A DNA stretch of 64,000 nt, from the NCBI RefSeq assembly GCF_002979755.1, contig NZ_PCPP01000003.1, forward strand, positions 124,001 through 188,000, read 5' to 3'. Within the stretch, counting starts at the first letter, position 1, and every line of letters starts with the position of its first letter. The notes beneath the pieces are model-generated. The model saw only the letters and a program-made list of their open reading frames with translations, had not been told where the DNA came from and did no database searches. A program made the translations under genes and the position numbers. The DNA is from Chryseobacterium culicis. Its GTDB lineage: Bacteria > Bacteroidota > Bacteroidia > Flavobacteriales > Weeksellaceae. Shown in pieces: positions 24,295 to 31,267 of the stretch.

Positions 24295-24857
24295 GAAGTT
24301 ATAGTTTGTTTGTTGATGACTTTTTTGGCGAGTGCACCAAATATCACTCCCAATAAAGATCCAACAAACGCCCCCACCAAAATATCTATCGGGAAATGCA
24401 CTCCTAAATATATACGGCTGTAGGAAACTACTATAGCCCACACAAATATAGCATATGGAAACCATTTAAGTTTATTTTTTAATAAAATACTTAAAAAGGA
24501 AGCCAAAAAGAATGTATTGGAAGCATGAGCAGAATAAAAGCCAAACTGTCCGCCACATTTCACGATTCTCATGTGATGTTCCAGCGTAGGATCATGACAG
24601 GGTCTCAGCCTTGCCACACCATACTTGAAAACGCTGGCCAACTGGTCAGAAACCGTTGCCCCAATAGCCAAAAATATAAGGATAAAAACTAAAGATCTTA
24701 GTTTATGATTTTTGTATAAAAAATAAAGAAATATAATGTATAGAGGCACCCAGATCCAGGTACTTGAAATCAACATCCAAAACTGATCGAAGGATGAATC
24801 TCCTAGATTATTAAGGTAAAGAAATACCTTCTTATCTTCCTGAATAATTTCCTCCAT
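24291..24857 (-). CDS. PAP2-family membrane phosphatase
   Basis: 188 residues with about five membrane helices and the three PAP2 motifs: KYGVARLRP (KxxxxxxRP), YSAHASNTF (the PSGH-type motif, here SAHAS) and SRIYLGVHFPID (SRxxxxxHxxxD). Such enzymes remove phosphate from lipids such as phosphatidic acid or undecaprenyl pyrophosphate on the outer face of the inner membrane. Which substrate it uses cannot be told from sequence; undecaprenyl-PP recycling is a frequent role. It begins 3 bases after tatA and overlaps the TPR gene by 4 bases. Confidence 0.92.
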   Translation of the reverse strand: MEEIIQEDKKVFLYLNNLGDSSFDQFWMLISSTWIWVPLYIIFLYFLYKNHKLRSLVFILIFLAIGATVSDQLASVFKYGVARLRPCHDPTLEHHMRIVKCGGQFGFYSAHASNTFFLASFLSILLKNKLKWFPYAIFVWAIVVSYSRIYLGVHFPIDILVGAFVGSLLGVIFGALAKKVINKQTITS

Positions 24858-24860
24858 AGA

Positions 24861-25202
24861 TTATCTGCTTACAGGTCCTTCATAAGTCTCATCATCTGCC
24901 GGCTTCGGTTTTGGAGGCTCATTAGAAGCTACAGAAGTAGGTTCTGTCAGAATATCTTTCTTGATATCATTCATCGGGTTGAAATCCTTTGCAGCATCTT
25001 TTACCTTTTCAATCTCACGTTTGATTTCAGAAACAGGATTATCTGTTTCCTTCATGATTTCTGTTTTAATATCTTCCACTGCTCCACGCATTTTTCTAAC
25101 GCCTGCACCTAGGTCACGCGCAATCTGAGGCAGTTTATCCGGACCGAATAATACAACGATTGCAATGGCAATGAGTGCCATTTCTCCAATGCTTAATTCC
25201 AT
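24861..25202 (-). CDS. tatA: Twin-arginine translocase subunit TatA/TatE family
   Basis: A 113-residue protein with one N-terminal membrane helix (MALIAIAIVVLFGPDKLPQIAR, shown in parts), the conserved FGPDKLP hinge, the amphipathic helix RDLGAGVRKMRG, and a long charged tail ending in a Pro/Lys-rich segment (EPPKPKPADDETYEGP). It forms the pore through which folded proteins cross the inner membrane. FG-P at the hinge and the length fit TatA or TatB; Flavobacteriia usually use a TatA-type protein with tatC elsewhere. It is first in an operon with PAP2 and TPR genes. No tatC is in the window. Confidence 0.88.
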   Translation of the reverse strand: MELSIGEMALIAIAIVVLFGPDKLPQIARDLGAGVRKMRGAVEDIKTEIMKETDNPVSEIKREIEKVKDAAKDFNPMNDIKKDILTEPTSVASNEPPKPKPADDETYEGPVSR

Positions 25203-25581
25203 GGCGTAAAATTACAAAAGATTATTGCATTTATGGACTGTAAACTAAAAATTTAAACAAATTTTAAGATTTTATAAAGTTCTAGCGGTTCGGGTTACGA
25301 GGTTTATTTTGTTGCGAGTTGTTTGGTGGCGAGTTTTTGATGTTGGTACGAGTTTCAAATTTATTTTGTTACGAGGTAAGAGTTGCCTGATTGAGCGTTA
25401 TTTTGTTGCTGGTTGTTTTTGCTGCTCGTTAGCTCAAAACCTTAAACTCTCTAGTCCCTATAACCTGCTGCCTAATATCTGCCACCTCCTACCTACTAAT
25501 TAACAAATATTTAATTCAAAACAATGAGAATTACGCAACAATTATGTATATTTATAACACACAACCAAATAGATATTAATT
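25203..25581. repeat. Word-type intergenic repeat, full copy B (inverted), in a 379-bp divergent spacer
   Basis: No gene is present. Read on the minus strand from 25499 to 25281 it opens GGTGGCAGATATTAG then GCAGCAGG (head at 25464-25486), then TTATAGGGACTAGAGAG, TTTAAGGTTTTGAG, CCAGCAACAAAATA, and ends with ACTCGCAACAAAATAA units. The order equals copy A at 22098-22330 and the orientation is opposite. The remainder (25500-25581) would hold the lipoprotein's promoter. No convincing -7 box is seen for tatA. Confidence 0.75.
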
Positions 25582-26526
25582 ATGAAAAAACTAGTGACTA
25601 CCTTTAAAGTTTTCGCCGTGTTATCGGTATTGGCATTCAACAGCTGCCAGAATGAAAACAACGAAATGAGCCAGCAGGAAATAGTTCAGGCTAAGGTAAC
25701 GGTAAATGACCTGAAAAAAGAGATCACTTCTCTTCCTTCACAGACTGTTCCTGAAGCGGTACAAATTCAATTGGATGAATCCGGCAAAAATCTTGAATTG
25801 TATTTAAAAAATGATTTACAGATTGTTGGGGTAACTGTCCTTGGAAAAATTTCAGGCCAGAAAGGTATTGAACTTTCCAAAAGCCTTATTACAGATAAAG
25901 ATCAGTTCATTGCATCCGGAAACATACTGGAACCATCCTCTGTAAAAATCGGGAAAATTGGAGATTTATATAGCGGCGATGATCTGACAACTGCCCAACA
26001 GGGATTAAAAGAGGCTGTCACTGAAGAAGTAAAACCAGGCATCAATGTGATGGAAGTAACATGGAACAGCAAAAGCGGGAAATTTACCACATTATGTTTC
26101 TATGGTGATTCGGGAATTATCTGGGATAATCTCTTTGGAGGTCTTGTTATGATGGATACTCGTGGAAATTCCGAAGCATCTGACGAAGCTTCTAAGGTAG
26201 CATCTAAATGGTATAAGCAGTGGTGGACTGCTAACTGGCTATGGGGCTCTAAGAGAGGTGAAGCAGGATATCAGATTACCATTTATTATTCAGGATCTAC
26301 AGTTTCCAATGCAGATGTAAGTGACTGGGGATATATCAGTTTAGGAAAAGCAAAAAGCGAAAGTAAGATTACCAAAAAAACAGGTGCTTACGGGCAATGT
26401 CGTTATGCATTAGGACTTTGTACGCCTACGGGCTCTTTAAGCTTTAATTCTACTAATTTTTCTGTTTCATTCTCTGGATTAGGCAGTAATATTGTAAGTA
26501 ACGGGACAAAATCCCTTTATCCATAA
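25582..26526 (+). CDS. Hypothetical lipoprotein, 314 aa
   Basis: It starts with a lipoprotein signal, LSVLAFNSC (Cys ~22), then a polar linker (QNENNEMSQQ). It should be lipidated and sit in the outer membrane, possibly exposed. I do not recognise a family. The middle is helical and polar (TTAQQGLKEAVTEEVKPG); the last ~150 residues are rich in Trp, Gly and Ser (WDNLFGG, WYKQWWTANWLWGSKRGEAGYQ, VSDWGYISLGKAK) and look like a strand-rich domain, ending NGTKSLYP. Two cysteines near the end (QCRYALGLCTP) could form a disulfide. It is a single-gene unit with its own terminator. Confidence 0.85.
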   Translation: MKKLVTTFKVFAVLSVLAFNSCQNENNEMSQQEIVQAKVTVNDLKKEITSLPSQTVPEAVQIQLDESGKNLELYLKNDLQIVGVTVLGKISGQKGIELSKSLITDKDQFIASGNILEPSSVKIGKIGDLYSGDDLTTAQQGLKEAVTEEVKPGINVMEVTWNSKSGKFTTLCFYGDSGIIWDNLFGGLVMMDTRGNSEASDEASKVASKWYKQWWTANWLWGSKRGEAGYQITIYYSGSTVSNADVSDWGYISLGKAKSESKITKKTGAYGQCRYALGLCTPTGSLSFNSTNFSVSFSGLGSNIVSNGTKSLYP

Positions 26527-26553
26527 TTTTTCATAAAAATCAGATTTCAACAG

Positions 26554-26590
26554 AAACGGGAAGCTCGCTGAGTTTCCCGTTTTATTTTAT
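26554..26590 (+). terminator. Intrinsic terminator after the lipoprotein
   Basis: AAACGGGAA, a 10-base loop, and TTTCCCGTTT, followed by a T-rich run. It lies 27 bases after the stop and between convergent genes, so it may also serve nat on the other strand. Confidence 0.82.
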
Positions 26591-26612
26591 ACAAAGGCTG
26601 TATCACATCCTG

Positions 26613-27413
26613 CTAAGCTCCTGCTTTTGATTTTAAAGCCTCTATTGCATTTTCTTTTAGTCCAAAAGTATTAGTCAGTATTTCATACAACTGCATATCA
26701 TTTTCTATCGATATGGATTCTTTTTCACCATGATCAGAACGGATGTTCAACACATGGTCTGTATATGTATAGCGGACATTCTCATCTACTTTTGAAAGGA
26801 TCAGTTTGTTCTTAAAATGAGAATCCGGATGAGTAGATAAATACCAGTTAGAGATCTCAAGATCAATGGGCTCTACATGCTCAAGAATGAAGCGATATAC
26901 CGGAAACCATTGTTCTTTTAACATCCAGAGGGTGTAGGTTTCTTCTTGATGGGAAACTTTAAATATTCCATTGGGAGTTTTCTGCTGTTTTTCTTCATTT
27001 AAAAGAATCGGTGCCGTAAGTGTAGCCGTTCCAAATCCGCAATCTATGATATACTTTTCTCCTTCAAAATCAACAATAAGTAACAAATGGGTTTGCGCAG
27101 CAACACTGTCTTCCTGTCTGCCCCATACCACCCTTCCCAACTGAAGCTTTACGTTGAATCCTAAATATTTTAAAACTTCACTTAAAAGCAGATTTTGTTC
27201 GTAGCAATATCCACCGCGAGATTCTATAACCAGTTTTTTGAAAATATCATCTAAATTCAGAGAAGGAACCTTTCCTGTATAAGAATCAATATTCTCAAAA
27301 GGAATATACTTAGGATGAAGCTGATGTATTTTTTTCAACACCTCCATATTCAACTCCGGAATTCCGGTAAAATGAATCCGTTCAAAATATTTTTCCAGGT
27401 CTACTATATTCAT
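26613..27413 (-). CDS. nat: Arylamine N-acetyltransferase
   Basis: 266 residues from ATG 27413. An in-frame TTG at 27443 would add 10 residues and is less likely. The enzyme transfers acetyl from acetyl-CoA to arylamines and hydrazines in the cytoplasm. The catalytic triad is complete: Cys70 in RGGYCYEQN, His109 in AAQTHLLLIV and Asp124 in YIIDCGFG, at the family's usual positions (69/107/122). HPKYIPFENIDSYTG near the start is also diagnostic. It lies 103 bases after the MFS pump gene on the same strand; a shared detoxification role is only a guess from position. Confidence 0.94.
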   Translation of the reverse strand: MNIVDLEKYFERIHFTGIPELNMEVLKKIHQLHPKYIPFENIDSYTGKVPSLNLDDIFKKLVIESRGGYCYEQNLLLSEVLKYLGFNVKLQLGRVVWGRQEDSVAAQTHLLLIVDFEGEKYIIDCGFGTATLTAPILLNEEKQQKTPNGIFKVSHQEETYTLWMLKEQWFPVYRFILEHVEPIDLEISNWYLSTHPDSHFKNKLILSKVDENVRYTYTDHVLNIRSDHGEKESISIENDMQLYEILTNTFGLKENAIEALKSKAGA

Positions 27414-27516
27414 AATTTGTTTTTTTGTTTCAAAAGTGAGCAAAACTGTTTCTGTAAAATTATTGAATAGATTAACCCAAAGCAGTAGACATGTTCAGAA
27501 TAGAGCAAATCTATTG

Positions 27517-28770
27517 TTAATGAAAATCTTTTTTCGATGCTAAATCAACTCCATCTTTCCTTTTTTTCTGAAAAGCAGAATACGTAATCACTACACTGGC
27601 AGCCATTAAAATAAATGCTAAAAAGAAAGGTGCTCCGGAAAACTTGAATGGTGCTTCATCGTGGGTAAAATAGTAAAACAGATTCGTCATCATCGGAGGC
27701 CCGATAATAGAGGTAGCACTCATCAAACTTGTCAATGCTCCCTGAAGCTCTCCCTGTTCATTGGAAGGAACACTTTTTGTGATAACAGACTGTAAAGCAG
27801 GTCCGCAGATTCCTCCTAAACAATAAGGCACCAAAAACACAAACATCATCCAGCCTTCTGATGCAAAAGCAAACAACAACATTCCTACCGCATAGAAAGC
27901 CAATCCGTAATAAATACTTTTCTGTTCCCCCAGTCTTGGTGTTGTCCACCGGATAAGACCACCTTGTACAAGGCCTACCAATAATCCTACAACTCCTAAT
28001 GAGATTCCCACCATTCTTTCCGTCCAGCCGAACTTATACATCGTAAAGAAACTCCAGTTACTTTGTACAGCATGACCTGCAATATAAATTAATATTAATG
28101 AAACGATCATTCCGGAAATTTCAGGGTGCTTCCCTAAAAACTTAAATGAACCTATAGGATTGGCTCGCTTCCAGTCAAATTCTCTTCTTTTATCTTTATC
28201 CAAACTTTCAGGAAGGATGAAATACCCATAAAGGAAATTAAGCAAACACAGACCTGCTGCAGCATAGAAAGGAACTCTGGCACCATAATGTCCAAGAACT
28301 CCACCCAGAACAGGTCCTATAATAAATCCAAGTCCAAAAGCTGCCCCTATCAGTCCAAAATTCTTGGCTCTGTCTTCATCAGTGGAAATATCTGCGATAT
28401 AGGCACTGGCCGTTGTGACACTAGCGCCCGTAATTCCGGCAATAACCCTTCCTAAAAACAGCCACCAGATGGTAGGAGCTAAGGCAAGGAAGATATAATC
28501 TACTGCAAATCCAAAGAGAGAGATCAGAATAACGGGTCTTCGTCCGTATTTATCACTCAGGTTTCCAACAAGCGGAGAGAAAATAAATTGGGTAAATGCA
28601 TAGGCAAATCCCAGCCAGCCACCATATTTTGCAGCTTCGCTGATATCTGCATGAATGAGTTCCTCAATCAATTTAGGAACAACAGGAATGATGATTCCCC
28701 ATCCTGTAATATCTATCAGTAAAGTAATAAATATGAAGCCTATAGCTGCTTTTTTCTTTGAATTTTCCAT
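27517..28770 (-). CDS. TetA-like MFS efflux transporter
   Basis: 417 residues and 12 predicted membrane helices. It has the MFS A motif GNLSDKYGRRPVILIS between helices 2 and 3, and GRVIAGITGAS plus the C motif GAAFGLGFIIGPVLGG of drug:H+ antiporters, with DITGWGIIIPVVPKLI at the start. The overall pattern is that of the TCR/Tet family of class A-like pumps, widespread in Chryseobacterium as a chromosomal gene. Tetracycline export is possible but not shown; related chromosomal proteins often have other or unknown substrates. A TAATTTTG box lies 7 bases before the ATG. Confidence 0.9.
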   Translation of the reverse strand: MENSKKKAAIGFIFITLLIDITGWGIIIPVVPKLIEELIHADISEAAKYGGWLGFAYAFTQFIFSPLVGNLSDKYGRRPVILISLFGFAVDYIFLALAPTIWWLFLGRVIAGITGASVTTASAYIADISTDEDRAKNFGLIGAAFGLGFIIGPVLGGVLGHYGARVPFYAAAGLCLLNFLYGYFILPESLDKDKRREFDWKRANPIGSFKFLGKHPEISGMIVSLILIYIAGHAVQSNWSFFTMYKFGWTERMVGISLGVVGLLVGLVQGGLIRWTTPRLGEQKSIYYGLAFYAVGMLLFAFASEGWMMFVFLVPYCLGGICGPALQSVITKSVPSNEQGELQGALTSLMSATSIIGPPMMTNLFYYFTHDEAPFKFSGAPFFLAFILMAASVVITYSAFQKKRKDGVDLASKKDFH

Positions 28771-28777
28771 GATGGTG

Positions 28778-28785
28778 CAAAATTA
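28778..28785 (-). promoter_or_regulatory. -7 box TAATTTTG of the MFS gene (leaderless type)
   Basis: It matches TAnnTTTG on the minus strand, with its last G 7 bases from the ATG at 28770. The transcript would start at or next to the start codon. No clear -33 TTG was found. Confidence 0.5.
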
Positions 28786-28874
28786 ATCAAATCTGGAAAA
28801 TAATGATTCTAAATTGCATCGTATTAAAGAAGTATAATAGTAAAAGTAAGCCCATATATTTGATAAGAACAAAA

Positions 28875-28906
28875 TACCTGCTTCAAACTCATTGCTGAAG
28901 CAGGTA
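28875..28906 (-). terminator. Intrinsic terminator after the Ig-like secreted protein
   Basis: An 11-bp stem, TACCTGCTTCA / TGAAGCAGGTA, with a 10-base loop. On the minus strand it is followed by TTTTGTTCTT. It lies 25 bases after the stop of the gene at 28931. Confidence 0.82.
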
Positions 28907-28930
28907 ATTATCAATTAGAAACCACATGTA

Positions 28931-30199
28931 TTAATTGCTGTTCAGCTTTGTATAGAGCACTCTGTTGGTGATGATACATTTGATCAGACAGCTTTGTTTT
29001 AAAGTTACCTTAACCACATTACTGTATTGATAAGCCGTTGTATTTCCGTTCAGTACAGATCTCACTCCTCTACGGTAATAGGTGGACTGGGTAACTGGCG
29101 GAGCATCATAGGCTGCAGATGTTGCATTCGTAATATTCGAGAATGTTATATTATCTATGGAACTTTGCCACTGATATTCTGCAGCACCACTCACCTGTGC
29201 AGCAGCAGTCTGGCTAAATGCTGCAGGATCATTACTGATATCCATACACACGGTCTGGTCTGCGGCAATAGTCCCGGGAACATTTACGGAGTTTACAAAA
29301 AGTCGACCAGCAGTAGAGATTGCCTGGAAGGAGCATGTATGAAAACTGGAGTTGGCCACCACTCTGTATTGATTATTATTAAAACCTACCGGAACATTGT
29401 TAATGGTTAGGGTTGATGAAGTAACATTCGCATAGTTTGGTCCATTGGTCAGATTGGTCCATGTACTTCCGATAAGAACCTGCCACTGGTAGGTTATAGT
29501 ATCCGGTGTTTCATCTGTAGGTGTATTATTAATCACAGCAGTCATCGTTGTAGATCCGCCAACAGCTACCGTTTTATCAGTAGGCTGAGACAGAAAGGTC
29601 ATCGGGGCAAGATAATACTCAGAAAGGATATTGTACACCCTCATTTGGCTGAATGAGAATCCAATGCCTATAGCTTCACCAAAAGCAAGCTGTACTTCAT
29701 CCCAGGCTGCCGTAGGAATTACTTTAATGATTCTTCGTTCCTGGTTATCACCAAAATCAAAGAAAAAATGTCCGTTAATCCCTGTACGATAGACCTCCTG
29801 TCCATTGTTATAGAAAACAAAGTTTCCACCGTTAAAACTTGGGTTAAAATTGAATCCATCTGAGGCAAAGTCAATATAAACCGGCTTATTTGCCTGAAAA
29901 TCTGCTCCACTGGTTCCTACTCCTACATACATACTGCAGAAAAGGCCAGCGCCTGTACCCGGCTTCAAAGAGGCAAATGAATTGACATCAGTATCCGTCA
30001 TATTATTAGGATTAGCCGCTTCCTTTCCCAATCTGAAACAAAGAAAACCACCATCACTTGAACTTGAAGTATTAGTATCCAATATTCTCCCACATCCGCC
30101 ATTGGGAAGGGTTACCATCTCCTGAGATGTCATTTTACCTGATACCAGAAGACCTATTGCTATAAGCACATACTGCAATATTAAATTTGTTTTCATCAT
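28931..30199 (-). CDS. Secreted protein with Ig-like domains
   Basis: 422 residues from ATG 30199 (ATG 30196 is equally possible); the longer frame has 24 residues with no signal character before it. The signal peptide ends near SGKMTSQ. The first half is a jelly-roll-like, unknown domain (GGCGRILDTNTSSSSDGGF, GINGHFFFDFGDNQERR). The second half has two Ig-like units (FLSQPTDKTVAVGGSTTMTA, TITYQWQVLIGS; EYQWQSSIDNITFSNITNAT), common in Flavobacteriia surface proteins. It ends without a recognisable T9SS sorting domain. It follows a small QVGIG-type gene on the same strand with an 83-base gap and is probably co-expressed. The function is unknown; adhesion or surface display is inferred. Confidence 0.82.
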   Translation of the reverse strand: MMKTNLILQYVLIAIGLLVSGKMTSQEMVTLPNGGCGRILDTNTSSSSDGGFLCFRLGKEAANPNNMTDTDVNSFASLKPGTGAGLFCSMYVGVGTSGADFQANKPVYIDFASDGFNFNPSFNGGNFVFYNNGQEVYRTGINGHFFFDFGDNQERRIIKVIPTAAWDEVQLAFGEAIGIGFSFSQMRVYNILSEYYLAPMTFLSQPTDKTVAVGGSTTMTAVINNTPTDETPDTITYQWQVLIGSTWTNLTNGPNYANVTSSTLTINNVPVGFNNNQYRVVANSSFHTCSFQAISTAGRLFVNSVNVPGTIAADQTVCMDISNDPAAFSQTAAAQVSGAAEYQWQSSIDNITFSNITNATSAAYDAPPVTQSTYYRRGVRSVLNGNTTAYQYSNVVKVTLKQSCLIKCIITNRVLYTKLNSN

Positions 30200-30282
30200 C
30201 AATAATTTTTTAAAGTTAATTATACACGGAGAATACTCATCCCTGGATAAGGATGATAATAATGACTGCATGTCATTTCAAA

Positions 30283-30855
30283 CTATTTGATTACAAATAC
30301 AATATTGACAAAAGAGCAGGACGTTGCCGTTCCCACCACATCATATTTCAATATGCCGTTGGTATCAATACTTACACTGCTTAATACGGTATTGTCAAAA
30401 TCGGTTACATAATAATAGAGATCTGAGGCATTGGCAAAGAAAGGTATTGCACCCGGAGCTCCCGTACTTGAGACTTTTGGGGTAGAAAACTGTGTCTTAT
30501 AAAGCTGGAACAAGTCTTTTGTTCTTCCCGTCCCTAAAGCAGATGTATCAATACTGATGGACGGCATATAGAAGAATTTAACAATATTACCGCTGATCGG
30601 AATCCAGTTGGGACTGGAAGGTGTTCCGATATTCTGGGTTAATGCCTGCCGTTGGAGATCATAAACCAGCAAACCGTTTGCTGGAGCGGCTATTGTTGAC
30701 AGATTGGAAATTCTTGGGATCAGTACCCCTTTAGTGGTATTGGTAACATCTAATGCTGCGCTTTTATCAGGATCAGGAATCCCAATGCCTACCTGTGCGT
30801 AAAGGAAACTGCCAGCACATAATGCCGCAGCAACGAATAATTTTTCTGCTTTCAT
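30283..30855 (-). CDS. Secreted protein of the 'VGIG...SAALDV' type
   Basis: 190 residues with a signal peptide ending near GSFLYAQ. The next residues, VGIGIPDPDKSAALDV and KGVLIPRISNLSTI then PANGLLVYDLQ, form a block found at the start of many exported Bacteroidetes proteins that resemble tail-fibre N-termini. The rest (SFVNIVFVIK at the end) is unlike any family I know. It is upstream of, and likely in operon with, the Ig-like protein. The function is unknown; it may be a surface fibre or its base. Confidence 0.8.
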   Translation of the reverse strand: MKAEKLFVAAALCAGSFLYAQVGIGIPDPDKSAALDVTNTTKGVLIPRISNLSTIAAPANGLLVYDLQRQALTQNIGTPSSPNWIPISGNIVKFFYMPSISIDTSALGTGRTKDLFQLYKTQFSTPKVSSTGAPGAIPFFANASDLYYYVTDFDNTVLSSVSIDTNGILKYDVVGTATSCSFVNIVFVIK

Positions 30856-31214
30856 TTTTGTTTTTGTTTTATGTAAATATAAAATAATTTACTACATAAA
30901 ACTCTTATTTTTTAACAATTTTTAAACAGAATGGTAATTTTGATATAAACTCAAAAATATCCTTTATTATTCAATGATTACACATAATCAAATTATTCTC
31001 TAAAATTAGACTTAATGTATATAATTCTAATTTATTGAAATTTTAAAAATCAACTTTCAATAAAAAAAATAACAAAAATAAAATGAAAAAATACCAATAA
31101 CTAATTACCAATAGAAAAGAGATAAAATAATTAAAAACTCAATAAAAATTCAACCATTAAAACAGAAACATACAAATAGTTATAGTGAGATATCAAAAAA
31201 GAAAATGGAGCAAT
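30856..31214. other. Very AT-rich spacer between secDF and the secreted-protein pair
   Basis: About 360 bases with no gene. Near the 30855 start there is a weak -7 box (TATATTTA on the minus strand, 30874-30881) and a 9-bp inverted repeat TTTTATGTA (30867-30875) / TACATAAAA (30893-30901) around it, which could be an operator. The rest shows no structure beyond A/T runs. Confidence 0.4.
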
Positions 31215-31246
31215 AAAAAAAGACCGTTTCAAAAGAAACGGTCTTT
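31215..31246 (-). terminator. Intrinsic terminator of secDF
   Basis: A 12-bp perfect stem, AAAGACCGTTTC / GAAACGGTCTTT, with a 4-base loop. It is followed on the minus strand by a T-run (A-run at 31215-31221 on +). Confidence 0.9.
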
Positions 31247-31267
31247 ACTAATTTATTGTAGTTTGTA

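Noticed and set aside
24295..24465. N-terminal extension of the TPR protein to 24465
   Set aside because: It would be read from within the PAP2 gene and would bury the signal peptide; ATG 24294 overlaps the PAP2 stop as ATGA.
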